Numbered from the stretch's first letter, positions 10,600 through 21,075 are shown. The stretch is DNA of 64,000 bases from Micrasema longulum (GCA_022494885.1 JAGVSM010001449.1:1-64000); one strand, 5' to 3'. The notes: generated by a model from the letters alone, not told the origin. Program-made: numbers and translations.

Positions 10600-10705
10600 G
10601 AAAAAACACGTATGTTCAAAAATAGGAAAAATGGTGAATGTTGCACAATGTGAAAAGTTGCCACAGATGCCAGCCAATGACAAAGCGTAAGCTCTGTAAA
10701 TGTTA
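10600..10705 (+). repeat. Unit S fragment
   Basis: Diverged copy with AATGGTGAATGTTGCACA and CCAGCCAATGACA in the family order. Confidence 0.5.
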
Positions 10706-10789
10706 TCCCAAGGGTATTTTAAAATTACAAACTTATGTAGGATTTATATCATGTAATTGTTTTTTGGGTAATTTAATATTTAACCTATA

Positions 10790-11335
10790 TAGTTTTAAAT
10801 TTCTAGTTGATTAATCCCTTTCTTCATACAATTGTGCATAGGGCACTGTTTATGTACGCATATAGCAAATTGACCTAAATTTATTGTCTTATTTCACTTA
10901 AAGATTCTTTTCATCGTTTCTTTGAATCCCTTAAAATAAATATGCGTATATTTGTGTTTTTCCCTTTTTTTTTAAAAATGTTATTACTATTTTATTTTAT
11001 TTTTACATCTGAGCATGTTTTTCATTCTTTATTTCAATTCTTAATTTTTAATTACTCTTACAAATTTTCTTCATTTTTAATATTATTTCCATTTGTAAAT
11101 ACTCACTACAAACTAAAAACTTTAAAATATCTTTTTTTCACTTAAATTTTAATTTTTAAACAACTTTCATATATGTTTTTCTTTTTCCTTTTTTTTTATA
11201 CTTTCATAGTTAACCTTACATATAATTGCTTTATAATATGGAAACTTCACTGGTCCATTAGAATTAAGTCTAATTGTGTAAAATATTAAACTTTGTAACT
11301 GTACTGTATGTTTCCTGAATAAAAGAAAATAAAAA
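10790..11335 (+). mobile_element. Possible LINE 3' UTR, AT-rich body
   Basis: The last 130 bases (GGAAACTTCACTGGTCCATT ... CCTGAATAAAAG) recur in inverse orientation at 29650-29735, and a poly-A-like tail closes the block. No coding part is preserved. A faint SINE-A end motif (GCATAGGGCACTG) lies at 10838. Confidence 0.35.
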
Positions 11336-11344
11336 AATTAAATT

Positions 11345-11495
11345 AAAATAAAATATCTTGATCATTTTTGTTACATGAAGGTAAGATGATTAGTCTTAGA
11401 ATTCAGGCGCCAGTCCATAAAAAACACATTTTTAAATAAATATTTCATAGCAACCATGTTAAGTGTCAAACTTAAGCACGCCACGTACAAAAAAG
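11345..11495 (-). mobile_element. SINE-A, head-damaged copy
   Basis: Body phrases such as GTAAGATGATTAGTCTTAG and ATAAATATTTCATAGCAACC are present in SINE-A order. The tRNA-like head near 11465-11490 is mutated beyond a box B. Confidence 0.5.
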
Positions 11496-11499
11496 TCGT

Positions 11500-12145
11500 A
11501 TTAGAAAAACCAACAAAAAAGATTTAATTATATTTTAAAAATTTACTTATTTAGGATTTTTAAGAATGAATAAACACTACTCGTCAAACATATTTTTGGT
11601 TCTTTTATAGTAAGGTGTCTTGTTTTTCCCTTGAAGCTTTCATTAGCCTTTGAAAAACCAGTTGGTTTTAATTTTCGATAATAAATATTATTCAAGGCAT
11701 ACTGTTCTCACATCTGCCAAGGCACAATTTAGGACTAAATTTATTTTTTATTTTTTAAAACAATAACCGCTTTGTAATGCGGCGCTTTTGCCTAGGCTCT
11801 AGTGGCTCTGGTAGATTTGAAACACCTTTATGTTAAATTAGGGGAGATAACTGCGGCCAAAGGGGCCCTCAACTGTTGTTAGAAATTAAAATGATAGAAC
11901 TTAAAAAAGTTTATATTTTAAATAGTTTTTAATGGTAATAGGGTTTTTACACATTTTTTTAAAATCTTATCTTTAAATACGAAAACAAATACAATAGTAA
12001 AAGCGTTATTATTTTTTCCGTGGTACGTCGGATAAATTTTCTACAATGATTTAAAATAGGCATTACTGAAAAGAGGAATAAAATTTTTAAATGATTGGGT
12101 AAACCGTATGTAAGCAAACACGAATCTCTTACTATGTACGAGAAA
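11500..12145. other. No recognisable feature
   Basis: AT-rich, with a short GC-richer patch at 11780-11870 that I cannot assign. Confidence 0.4.
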
Positions 12146-12740
12146 TTAAGAAAGGAGTCCTGCTTTGGTTTGGACATGTTGAGCAAATGGACGGCAAAAG
12201 AACCGCTAAATAGATTGTCGGTCTCGTAGTGTAATGGTCAGCGCATTTTTCTAGTATGCAAGAGGTCTCAGGTTCGATTACCGACATGGTTGACATGAAA
12301 TATTTATTTTGAAATGTGTTTTTACACTAGAATATTTCAGAGTCCCTAGACTGGTACCTGAAGCGTAAGACCGATCACCTTACCTTCATGTGACAAAAAA
12401 TATCAAGATACGCTACGATTGGTGTACTAATGCAGTGCTCTATGCACCATTAAGTGCGGAGAGGGATGATGATGAAATAGATTTACAATGTGAATGTTGA
12501 TGGATACAGAAAACGAAGAAGACCTCAAAAGATATGGCATGACCAAATTCAACAAAACATTCACAGATAGATATGTCAAAAGTCGGAATAGTCGGCGCGC
12601 GAGCACGAGATGTATGAATGCAGAGAAATTGAGGTCTACACTATATGCAAAGGTTTGGCGATATGGAACTATATCCTATCTGCTTACCCCTATGCGGCAA
12701 CAGCGTGATGGTTTGTTTGTTTATTTGGTTTTTAAATAAC
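12146..12740 (+). mobile_element. RTE-like LINE C-terminus, split by a SINE
   Basis: Before the SINE the frame reads LLWFGHVEQMDGKRTAK. After it the same frame resumes as IYNVNVDGYRKRRRPQKIW. A later block near 12650-12715 matches the family end that in better copies reads WRSILSAYP. The tail is GGTTTGTTTGTTT. The internal SINE (12217-12474) sits between copies of AAATAGATT. Confidence 0.75.
12217..12474 (+). mobile_element. SINE-A, full-length, inside a LINE
   Basis: Starts with GGTCTCGTAGTGTAATGGTC (box A region) and has box B near GGTTCGATTACC. The full body runs to CAGTGCTCTATGCACCATTA and a GATGATGATG tail. A 9-bp target-site duplication, AAATAGATT at 12208-12216 and 12475-12483, fixes both borders exactly. 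Length is 258 bp. Confidence 0.9.
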
Positions 12741-12744
12741 AAAA

Positions 12745-13275
12745 ATAATAGTTTATTTCGATACGATCTCTCAATGGTCTCGTACCTCTGAATCGTTTGG
12801 GCGGAGCACGCGCCCCGCGGCGTTCTACTAATGAAATAAGTCCAAAATCAACAGAAAAATTATTACAGGCTCTGAATATTTATTGTGGGAGATGATGAAT
12901 GGAAGGAACCAACACAGGAACGTCCAGAAAGATCCATCTCCGCATAATTATCGATAACGAAATCCTAACAGAATTACATCATACTCGTCAGCCTTGTTCA
13001 GTTCTATTGCTGTTCTAGTGCAAATAGTCTTCATTTTGACTGATTTTAGTGACTAACTGAAGCTAGATATTTTTCGAAACCAAAACTGAGCCAAAATGTT
13101 GGCTTGTGTTCTAGTTAGGTAACCAAAAATATTTTTTTAATTTATTGAAATATGCACTCATATGCACAATAATACAGTTATAATATAATAGATACGAAAT
13201 ACTAAACTAAAAATTATTCCAAAATTAACAATAAACGTAATGTGTCATAAGTTATTATAAAATAAAGAATTCGAA
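12745..13275. other. No recognisable feature
   Basis: Mixed-composition sequence, including a GC-rich patch at 12800-12825. No gene or repeat could be assigned. Confidence 0.4.
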
Positions 13276-13279
13276 AAAT

Positions 13280-13500
13280 TAAAAATTTAATATGCATCTT
13301 TATATATATAATTCCTCTGTACGTGTGATGTCACCGTACTCCTCCTAAACGGCTTAACCGATTTACGTGCGGTTTTCAGAGAAACATAGATCTTTGCGCT
13401 GTACGTGTTCGTAGATATAAAAATCTTCAATCGAATATGTAAAAAAGAAGTTAGGGTCATAAATGTTTCATTCATCGATCTACCAGGGTTGCATTTGAGG
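13280..13500 (+). mobile_element. Possible rolling-circle (Helitron-like) fragment
   Basis: Contains TATATATAATTCCTCTGTAC followed by ACTCCTCCTAAACGGCTTAA. From memory, I associate this phrase with a dispersed motif of Helitron-like elements in arthropods. The first half recurs at 58495-58550. No Rep/helicase coding is present. Confidence 0.35.
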
Positions 13501-13944
13501 AGAATGCATTTGCAAAAAAATGGAAAAATGTTATTTTTTTGTGTATAAAAAAAGTTTGTTTTTGAATGTTTACAAATAGCATTTGTTTTTTGTGGATCTC
13601 AATCAGATTCTTTCCTTAAATTCCTTAAAATTTATACCCATTTTTTTCTTTTTATTAGATTTTTGGTGGCACCAAAATAATATTAAATTCAATACATTTT
13701 TTAAAATCGTATTCCTGCATAAGTACACCCCTTTGTTGGTGAGACGACCGGAGTTTGACGTTTGCAAAAAGAATGCCATATTTGAAAAAAAAAATCTTTT
13801 ATGTTTTGGAATTCAACCATAAAGAAGTACCTACTTAAATTTAATATTTTTTTAATATCAACAATTTTTAGTTTTGGAATTAAATCACAAACAAGTACCT
13901 AGATGAAAAGTGTTTTTGCAAGATATAATAAAAATAATAATTAT
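13501..13944. other. No recognisable feature
   Basis: AT-rich, with long T and A runs and no repeat match. Confidence 0.4.
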
Positions 13945-14475
13945 GGGTAACTTATATAGCGCCATTTTCGTAATATAATACCTCAAAGGCGCTTTACAAA
14001 GTGATTATATAAAAATATAAATTTGATTTTAACTTTAACTTTTTAATTTAAGAAAAATAATGTACTTTTCATACTACTTTTCCACCACATGCTAAGAATT
14101 TATTCAAATGATTTAGAGAACAAATGGGTTTTAAGTTTCTTTCGAAACATCACTTCACTCTCAGAGTTTCAGATTTCTGCTGGGAGAGCATTCCATGCCG
14201 TAGGGCCTGCGACCACAAATGCACGTTCGCCGAATTTAGTGCGCTGTTTGCGTAGAGGTATAATAACTTTTCCTTTCGACGTAGATGTAGCTGATCTTCT
14301 CTCGTCTGTCAGCTAGTTCATCTGGAATGCAGAGTTCCCTTAGATATTCTGGAGCAGAGTTGTTGTGCAGTGACTTATACATAAGCCAACAGTTTGTATT
14401 CCACCCTCTGTGGAAAACGTAGCCAGTGCAGGCAAGCAAACGTTCGGGCAGGACAACGTCTGTCGGGTCCGCTAG
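13945..14475 (-). mobile_element. L2/CR1-like LINE, 3' end
   Basis: The minus strand reads CWLMYKSLHNNSAPEYL near 14350-14390, then RRERSATSTSKGKV and FGERAFVVAGPTAWNALP. This is the hallmark C-terminus of L2/CR1-type ORF2. The 3' UTR ends with the family motif AAGCGCC...GGTATTATATTACGAA...GGCGC near 13960-14000, comparable to 23845-23880 and 40410-40455. It is 5'-truncated near 14475. Confidence 0.75.
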
Positions 14476-14489
14476 TATATATATATTTC

Positions 14490-14970
14490 ATTCAACAGTA
14501 TAAAGGCTGTCTGGAGATCGGATATTTGCTTAGTGAAAAATAAATGCTTTATATATAACGCCTGCATAAAACCTATTCTCCTCCACGAATGCATTCTGAG
14601 TTTCGAGAATACATGTCTCAGAAGAATCTTGGGTCGTAAGAAAGGTTCGTGAGGAATTAAGTTACAAAAGAACGGACGGAGCAAACTCCGGTGACACCTG
14701 TCATCAAGCGAAGCGGAGGCGATACGGTTGGCTCGGCCGTGTGCTGCGGATGCCTCCCGAGAGCCTTCACCACGCTTGCCTACTTTACAGGGCACCGGGT
14801 TCTCGACGTCCTGGACGTCCACTGCTGACTGTTCGTCGGCAGTTCGTGTCAGAACTACGACTGACTGGGAGGATGCACAGGTCTGGCAGCCAACAGAGAT
14901 GCTCGAAGGATCTTCGTGAAGACCATTTGCTTCATCTAGGGAGCGGACATGGAATGATAATGATATATAT
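14490..14970 (+). mobile_element. GHVLRMP-type LINE, C-terminal fragment
   Basis: Plus-strand frames read KNKCFIYNACIKPILLHEC, FENTCLRRILGRKK, RRRYGWLGRVLRMPPESL and GSRRPGRPLLTV, with a tail GGAATGATAATGAT. This subfamily differs from that at 7360. Its minus-strand relatives are at 49380-49560 and 59290-59435. Frameshifts separate the blocks. Confidence 0.7.
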
Positions 14971-14974
14971 TATA

Positions 14975-15185
14975 CCTTTGTAAATTTAAATGCAATGTTA
15001 ATGATAATTCGGTTGATTAGATTAATTACGTATTTTTATTATTATTATTTTGTTAAGTTTGTTAAATAACTAATTTAAGGCATGTTTCACATTTTGTAAA
15101 ATGTTTCCTTTGGCACGGGACACCCCAGTGAGGGAACATTATTCTGTATAAAAAATAGAATACAAACAATGTAAAAGTATAAAAA
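14975..15185 (+). repeat. LINE 3' UTR-like repeat
   Basis: AAGGCATGTTTCACATTTTG and GGCACGGGACACC...GTGAGGGAACATT recur inverted at 44150-44265. The conserved, polarised match and A-rich end suggest a LINE UTR without coding sequence. Confidence 0.4.
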
Positions 15186-15764
15186 TTTAAAAAATCAAAT
15201 AAAACAACAGTATTGTATTAAGATTGTGTTGCATTTACCTATTTTACTTGCCTATAACGATTATGATTGCATGCTGTAGCAAACGTTGCCAACTTTGCCG
15301 ATTTTTCGGTAGATCTTCCGATTTTGTTTGTAATCTACCGATCTACCAAATCCTATCGAAATTCTACCGACTTTTAAACATTTCCATTTATTCTGTAGAT
15401 TTTTTTTACTTTTTATTTGTCAAATGGTCACTTTTTTTTGTTTTCTCAGAAAGCAACGTTTCTGCCATCTGTTAATTATAATGAATACTATTTGTCCTTC
15501 GGTTGAACATAATACACACGTTGATTGGTTAGTATTAGTAGATAGTGATTCTCGGTTATTTTAAAAATTGATGAATTAAAATAACATCATTTATCTTCAT
15601 GATTTCGTAGTTTCAATTTTATTAAATGGAATATCAGCAGATCACTTAATAATAACAAAACGTTTTGTCATCAGTAACTATTTTCAGCGATTACTAGTTA
15701 TTATTTTATCGCTTAGCTTAAATTTTTTAAACATTAAGTAAAAAATTACGTAAATTATTGTGAT

Positions 15765-15845
15765 CTCAATTCGAATCGAATCCGGAACTATCCGTGTGTC
15801 AGACAAGCGTCAGCCATTAGTCCAAGGGGCCGTCATTTGGTTTGA
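15765..15845 (-). repeat. tRNA-like SINE head fragment
   Basis: The complement contains GGATTCGATTCGAATTGA in the box B position and a tRNA-like head, but no body. It is degenerate. Confidence 0.35.
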
Positions 15846-15859
15846 TTTAAAAAAATCTA

Positions 15860-15976
15860 CTTGCATGTTTTTTTTTTTTTTAGAAAAAATAAATATTTAA
15901 GTTCTTATGATTTACCCAAATATTTCATTTTGACGGCCATGAGTCCAAGATACTAGCCACAGGACTACAACCCGAG
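15860..15976 (-). mobile_element. SINE-B with internal deletion
   Basis: Poly-T at 15870-15882 (the poly-A tail in complement), the GGCCGTCAAAATG body phrase and the CGGGTTGTAGTCCTGTGGC head are adjacent. The middle of the element, including box B, is missing. Confidence 0.65.
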
Positions 15977-16170
15977 AGCAAATTTTTGTAACGAAAAATG
16001 TAGGGGAATTTAAAAATATCTCCTCCACCTACCTCCACCACTCACGCCCGTAGGACAATGAATCTACCAATTTGTTTTTCTGAATCTACAGATTTTCGCA
16101 TAATGGAGATTGGCAACGCTAGCTAAGCTGGTTTCTTTTTTGAAGTACACATGATTTTGACATTTGACAG

Positions 16171-16392
16171 GCGCCGTGGCGCAGTTGGTTAGACGAACAA
16201 CTGTGAAATTGGCGTCGCGGGTTCGATTCCCGCCAGTTGCAAGAAAAAAATCTAAGAAAGATTTTTTCTCAATTTGTCTGGGTGTTGTGGTGTATTTTTC
16301 AATACCTCCTTTCATATCCCCTCTATCTCAGCCGCTGACATGCCTCAAAATAGAGGCTTAGCGGGTTATTGCTTTAAAAAAAAAAAAAAAAA
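16171..16392 (+). mobile_element. SINE-C, intact-looking tRNA-derived SINE
   Basis: A near-consensus pol III box A (TGGCGCAGTTGG, 16177-16188) and a perfect box B (GGTTCGATTCC, 16220-16230) sit in a tRNA-like head with a GCGGG/CCCGC T-stem. The body of about 150 bp ends in a run of about 18 A. I found no other copy in the window. It could still be transcribable. Confidence 0.85.
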
Positions 16393-16476
16393 TAATTCAA
16401 AAATCTAATGTAGCATTCTTTTGCATTGCGCCGTTCGTTATGAGTTTCTTATTTATTTATTTTTTAATCTGTTCTG

Positions 16477-16719
16477 GGGCCTCGATTACAATAGGAAGTT
16501 AACATTTATCTTCAATTTCATTTACAAAGTAAAATTAAGTTTTCTGTATGAAAGCCAATATGCGTACATGTTTTTCTTTGAAACATATTCAATTATAGGT
16601 TACCAATAGAAATACTTTGAATATTCATGCAAATATACTAATTTTTGTACACATATATCGATTTTTCTTTTTAGACAGTCGGAGATAACTCTGTTAACTT
16701 CCCATTGTAATCGGGGCCC
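16477..16719. mobile_element. MITE with 27-bp terminal inverted repeats
   Basis: The left end GGGCCTCGATTACAATAGGA and the right end (complement GGGCCCCGATTACAATGGGA) match over about 27 bp with two mismatches. The element is about 243 bp and non-coding. A second copy keeps the left end at 23334-23465, and a weaker relative lies at 51515-51665. Confidence 0.8.
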
Positions 16720-16727
16720 TGGCTTAT

Positions 16728-16900
16728 ATTGAATAAGGAGATACTATTTAAAACAGTTTCTCTTGTGAGATCACAGCTAGAGTATGTTTCTCAAGTTAGG
16801 GAATCTATTAAATTTATCACCGCAATATAATATGATCTTACACGAGTCAAAAGGTTTCGAAATATATATTTTACAATATAGGTTAGGTCATCAAATTGTT
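16728..16900 (+). mobile_element. LINE RT fragment
   Basis: Reads EILFKTVSLVRSQLEYVSQV, matching the 'LY.ALVRS.LEY.SQVW' block of jockey/CR1 RTs, followed in a shifted frame by a VKRFRNIYFTI-like stretch. The rest is lost. Confidence 0.55.
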
Positions 16901-16904
16901 TTTT

Positions 16905-17155
16905 TTTAATTATTGTATATTTCATATTACATATTTTAATATAGATTTTTGACTGCTGTGAATTTTTCTGTGAATATTTTTTGTTGTAAAGGGTTTTTTA
17001 AAATGTTGATGAATAAATAAGCAAATAAATATGTGGTTTTAAATTTATTGCCTGAGACCTAGGCTATTATAATTTGTAAAAAATCTGAAGAGAAAAATAT
17101 CAATTAACGCACAAGATACCTGTAAAATGAATCGACCACACCGCGGTAAGGTATG
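16905..17155. other. AT-rich spacer
   Basis: Contains AATAAATAAGCAAATAAAT near 17010, a possible LINE tail, and nothing else. Confidence 0.35.
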
Positions 17156-17159
17156 ATGA

Positions 17160-17370
17160 TGGATAGGTTGGGATTTAACCCCTGACCGGACTCGGGGCAC
17201 GAAAAAGGGGCGGAGGGGTGGGCCCGGGGGTACTTAACCACTTAAACTCATTATCTACATAACTACTGCCCCCCGGCTCTGGCCAAATTACTACAGTTCG
17301 AAGTATTGACTCATTCCACACAGGCTGTAAAAACCCCCACGGCGCGGCACGGTGAAATAAGGATGAATTA
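17160..17370 (+). repeat. GC-rich block ending in the CACGGC...CACGGTGAAAT motif
   Basis: The block is far more GC-rich than its surroundings (GGGGCGGAGGGGTGGGCCCG). It ends with AAAACCCCCACGGCGCGGCA, a motif also present at 18309-18355 (minus) and 56740-56790 (plus). It is probably the end of a TE family that I cannot name. Confidence 0.4.
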
Positions 17371-17524
17371 AAAAATTAATAAAAAAATGTAATTGTTTTT
17401 TTCTTTCACGTAGGTTTTACAAACGCTTTTAGGTAGGTTCTTTGATACAGGACATATAAGAGAAAAAAAATCCTACTTAGGCATATACCGATTTCTTTAA
17501 TTAGCATGAACGAATGTACTAATT

Positions 17525-17557
17525 TACACAAACATACATATACATATATGTACATAT

Positions 17558-17598
<41 letters not shown>

Positions 17599-17605
17599 TA
17601 CATAT
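17525..17605. repeat. (TA)n and (ACATAT)n microsatellite
   Basis: Alternating TA covers about 17564-17595, flanked by ACATATACA variants. Confidence 0.95.
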
Positions 17606-17609
17606 ACAT

Positions 17610-18080
17610 ATTAAACGCAAAAAAAGTACAAAGGAATAAAAATAACTTATTTTACTAGCAATATAGCAAAAGGAGCCAATCACATTTCTTTACATTACCC
17701 ACTTTTTTGAATATTTTTTAAAGTTGTGATTGTTTGCCATTTTATTATTATATATATTGTATAAACTAGGAGCGAAGAAAACTACCTTAGAAATATGAGG
17801 CTTAAGCTGTTTTATCTTCCTGCTTGCAGAACCAGCCCTCCAATGGTAATGCCAGTAGGAAAAGCAAAGTCTTTAAACCGTATGTCTTTGAGGTGAGGTC
17901 TTTCATGTTATTGAAAGAAAGTTTAAAGAACTAAAATAAAGGTTTCTTTAACTCAAATTAAATCATTTTATTTTCCCATTTTTTTACACTCAAATTTTAT
18001 TGCTAATTTTTGTTCGTGTTATGTATGGCCTGAATATATTTTTTGTAATGTATCTAAAAGTATTGTAACCGACCCGTTAC
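17610..18080. other. No firm feature
   Basis: A slightly GC-richer stretch at 17760-17920 has short minus-strand open frames, but none matches a family I know. Confidence 0.35.
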
Positions 18081-18084
18081 AGGG

Positions 18085-18175
18085 GGGGTGGCGGCTTCGG
18101 TAGAGTGATATGGCGTTCTATCCTCTCTGCCCATCCCTACGGGGAAACGGCGTGATGGTTTGTTTGTTTGTTTTG
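18085..18175 (+). mobile_element. RTE-like LINE, extreme 3' end
   Basis: GATATGGCGTTCTATCCTCT ... GGGGAAACGGCGTGATGG followed by GTTTGTTTGTTTG matches the 3' ends at 47820-47956 and 54140-54205. Confidence 0.7.
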
Positions 18176-18304
18176 TGTTTGATTGTAAAACATAATCAGA
18201 ACCCTGGACGAGTGTTTTTGACTCGATGACTGCTCTAAAGTAAAAATCATGTTATTGTTAATGTATTAGTTGGAAATAAATAATAGAAAAATTAAAATCA
18301 ATCC

Positions 18305-18360
18305 TCCCTAGGTAATTTTACCGTGCCGTGTGGATTTGTACGATCCGTCTGAAATAAGTC
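18305..18360 (-). repeat. CACGGCACGGTAAAAT motif, copy 2
   Basis: The complement reads TCAGACGGATCGTACAAATC and then CACACGGCACGGTAAAATTA. The same phrase is at 56740-56790. Confidence 0.5.
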
Positions 18361-18800
18361 AAACGGTACACGCAGTTGCGCCTTGTTTATTGCCGTCTCT
18401 CTCACCTTCCTTATAATTGGAAGGATTTCGTATTTAGAAAATGGGCGTAAAATTTTTACATGTTAATATATTAATGTGGTTTCAGTTTAGACAATCCTAA
18501 AATATTAAAAATAAGCGAAGGTATCATACAAAACCTTCCCATAATGTATTCAAATATATATGTAGAAAAAATGCACAAGGAAATATTGCAAAAATGCACA
18601 GTAAAGAAAAAAATACAACATTTTGTTGCAATTTTCATTCTTGAAATAGTAAGGGAGTTTATTAAAATTAAACATGAAATAAAACTTAACCAACAATGAA
18701 ATAAATATATATTTTTTATATAATCTAAGTTTCAATAAAAATATTTATAAATTTGGATATAGAATATAATGTTATTAAGTTAATATTAGTTCTTAAGATG
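18361..18800. other. No recognisable feature
   Basis: AT-rich spacer without repeats that I can match. Confidence 0.4.
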
Positions 18801-18999
18801 TTTTTTTTTTATTTTATGAAAAAGAAATATTTGCGTTCTTATAATTTACGCAAATATTTAATTTTGAGAGCCATTTTCACGAGTTGTAAATAACTCACTA
18901 TTAGAAAATGGGAATCAAGCTGGGGTAGAGTGGGATTCGAACCACAGGCCTTTGATCCGTGAGTCCGAGACACTAGCCACAGGACCACAACCCGATTCA
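18801..18999 (-). mobile_element. SINE-B, near full length
   Basis: The complement starts with CGGGTTGTGGTCCTGTGGCT and carries box B GGTTCGAATCC. The body (CCCAGCTTGATTCCCATTTT, GGCTCTCAAAAT) ends in a poly-A tail seen as T at 18801-18811. Confidence 0.85.
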
Positions 19000-19202
19000 A
19001 ATGTTATGATTTCAATGTTATGAACTAACTTAATAAAGCACTATAATAAAAATTATTATCTACAATATTTAAAGTTGAGGAAATATGGGTGTTCAAATAT
19101 TCAATGTTACAAGTCCTGTTAATTCCTAAGTTTCTTCCCAGTTCTCCACTTCTTTTGTAAAATATTAATCCTAATAACTCCCTAAAGGGTCAAATCTATG
19201 GA

Positions 19203-19400
19203 CGCTGGCAACATTGAATCCCAGGTCCACAAATATTCACCTAACAAGGCACCAAGCGCGGCGAAACGGAAACGCTAATGACTATCTACGATCAGCACTG
19301 GTACCAGTTGATCAACGCGACACAGCCAAGAACATTTGTTGTAAATTTAAATTCAATTTGCGTTCATTTAACACGGTTACACTTCATTCAGTATTGTCTA
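19203..19400 (+). repeat. Dispersed ~200-bp repeat, copy 2
   Basis: Same family as 9118-9330, in opposite orientation. It contains GCGGCGAAACGGAAACGCTA, CACTGGTACCAGTTGATCAA and GCGTTCATTTAACACG. Confidence 0.55.
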
Positions 19401-20335
19401 CATCTTTCTTTTATTATTGTGATAGTTAATTAAGTAATAAAATTAACAAATAAATGTCCACAAAATATATAAGCGCATCTTCTATTTAATACACGCAACA
19501 TTGTAACAAAACCCATGTTAAGTCGAATTTAATATAATAATTATTTACAAGAAAACAGTTCACAATAATCCAATCCTCTTTTAGAAACATTTGGACAAAG
19601 TCATAATATTGTTGCGTAACATTTTCGTACAGCCAATGTTTAGTTTTTTTCAGTGTTTTGTTTAGATAAATTAACGCACGGTTGTTATTTTAACAGAGAA
19701 TTTTAAATTTGGGACTATTTAATGTTACAACTGTCCAAAATTGTCCAAATTTGTCCAAATAAATGGATGATAAAGTAAAAACCCATCCTACTTATTTATA
19801 CAAATTAAGAAGCGGATAAACAATGACTTTTAGCACAATATTCGCGGCAGTAAAAGGCAGAAGGAACTCAAAGCTAAGCTTTTTGCTTAGAGTATTATCT
19901 ATTCTAAACGACAACAATATCATAATTTACACGTCTATAAGGCAGGCAAAATTAAATTTATTGAATTTTCGCTCAGATAAATAATATAATTTGTATTACT
20001 TGAGTGACTAAATAAAGTGTCTTTGTTTCAAATCCTTTGTATCTTCGTTAATACAATAATCCCGAGAATAAATTCACCTCGGTGCATTGGCTGACAATAA
20101 ACGAGGACAATAAATCGTATCAAAGTGTATATTATTCATTTGATTCTGACTACGTATTCATAATAACAATAAATTTTGAATAACACATAATGCGTGAATA
20201 AATTATTCTTATAAATTTGTTTCCACCCCCGCCCCCGTGTATGTGATACTCAGGACTCAAGACCAATTATAAAGTGCTTTGCAATCTTTTTTTAATTTAG
20301 CAACATTTTAAACGAATATTTTCGTTTTCTTTTTT
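19401..20335. other. No recognisable feature
   Basis: Almost 1 kb of AT-rich DNA. A local triplication of TGTCCAAATTTG-like words occurs at 19733-19760. There is no coding evidence. Confidence 0.4.
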
Positions 20336-20339
20336 AATG

Positions 20340-20768
20340 TTTTTTTATTTTTCACGGCTTACTGCCTTTTATTGCACTCAGTAAAAAAAAAATACCTACT
20401 ACATTGGTACACGTTATAATAAAATTTAAATTAAACAAATCACATGAAAAATATACATGGCATAAACCAAATACAATTGAAAAACAAAATCAAAATGGAA
20501 AACAAAAATAAAGATAAGATAAAAAATAAACTTGTATATATAGAGAAAACTAAGTATAATTAGCGCAAATTTAAAGTTAGAAGTGAGATTCTAGATATTT
20601 TTTGATTTGTGAATCACTCGTGTTAAAAATATCAATAATATTCTCAAATTTATAAGCAATAATTTCCAACCTATTAATAACGTTATTGTAATAGACATTA
20701 AAACATTTAAGTTTGTAAGTGAAAATTCTTGATGGAAGTTCATTGTAATTTATTATATAAATAAAACA
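20340..20768 (-). mobile_element. Possible LINE ORF2 C-terminus and UTR
   Basis: The minus strand reads INYNELPSRIFTYKLKCFNV and later SQIKKYLESHF before a stop. The order 'YN.LP..I.....' followed by a 'FK..LK.YL' end recalls jockey-like C-termini. The region to 20340 would then be the UTR. Confidence 0.35.
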
Positions 20769-20860
20769 CGAGTGATACTTTAATCCACAAATTTGGAATA
20801 TCCAGTGACCGGTTTCATCGCTTTCGCGACATCTTCGAGACTGGTATCTTTATTAAAAAG
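20765..20860 (-). mobile_element. PLE terminal repeat with hammerhead-like fold
   Basis: The complement 20844-20802 folds as stem I (CCAGT/ACTGG), a box CTCGAAGA in place of CTGATGA, stem II GTCGC/GCGAT closed by a GAAA tetraloop, the GAAA box and ACCGGTC. The altered first box suggests it is inactive. Relatives are at 40596, 47405 and 63785. Confidence 0.55.
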
Positions 20861-20869
20861 TTAAATTTA

Positions 20870-21075
20870 TTAAAAAAAAAAATAAAAAAAATAATAGACA
20901 TTAGTTTGGCAGATTTCTTCTAGAAATAACATTTGTTGCCTTGTACGTCTTTGTGGTACGTGAAACATTATTTTTTGTACTATTTCTGGGCAATCAAATA
21001 GAAAGTTGACTATTTTATACAGTAACATCAAACTAAACATTTCTCTTCTATCGTACAACGAAGGTAGTTTTAGTT
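20870..21075 (-). mobile_element. Jockey-like LINE C-terminal fragment
   Basis: The minus strand encodes YDRREMFSLMLLYKIVNFLF, then CPEIVQKIMFHVPQRRTRQQ, and ends abruptly in a T-rich run. It directly abuts the PLE repeat on its left. Confidence 0.6.

Larger units (their letters stand above)
15284..16118. mobile_element. Possible MITE with short inverted ends
   Basis: The left end CGTTGCCAACTTTGCCGATT and the right end (complement CGTTGCCAATCTCC...CGAAAATCTGTAGATT) form an imperfect inverted pair about 830 bp apart. Near the left end, CTACCGAT-like words repeat five times in 90 bp. A SINE-B and a tRNA-like fragment lie inside. Confidence 0.3.

Noticed and set aside
10942..11145. Phe/Leu-rich 67-codon frame
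   Set aside because: T-rich low complexity, with no start context or motif.
16171..16240. Functional tRNA gene
   Set aside because: Box A and box B are good, but the head continues into a SINE body and poly-A, and the acceptor arm does not pair properly.
17406..17609. 67-codon minus frame with YIYIYIYI
   Set aside because: It is a translation of the (TA)n microsatellite.
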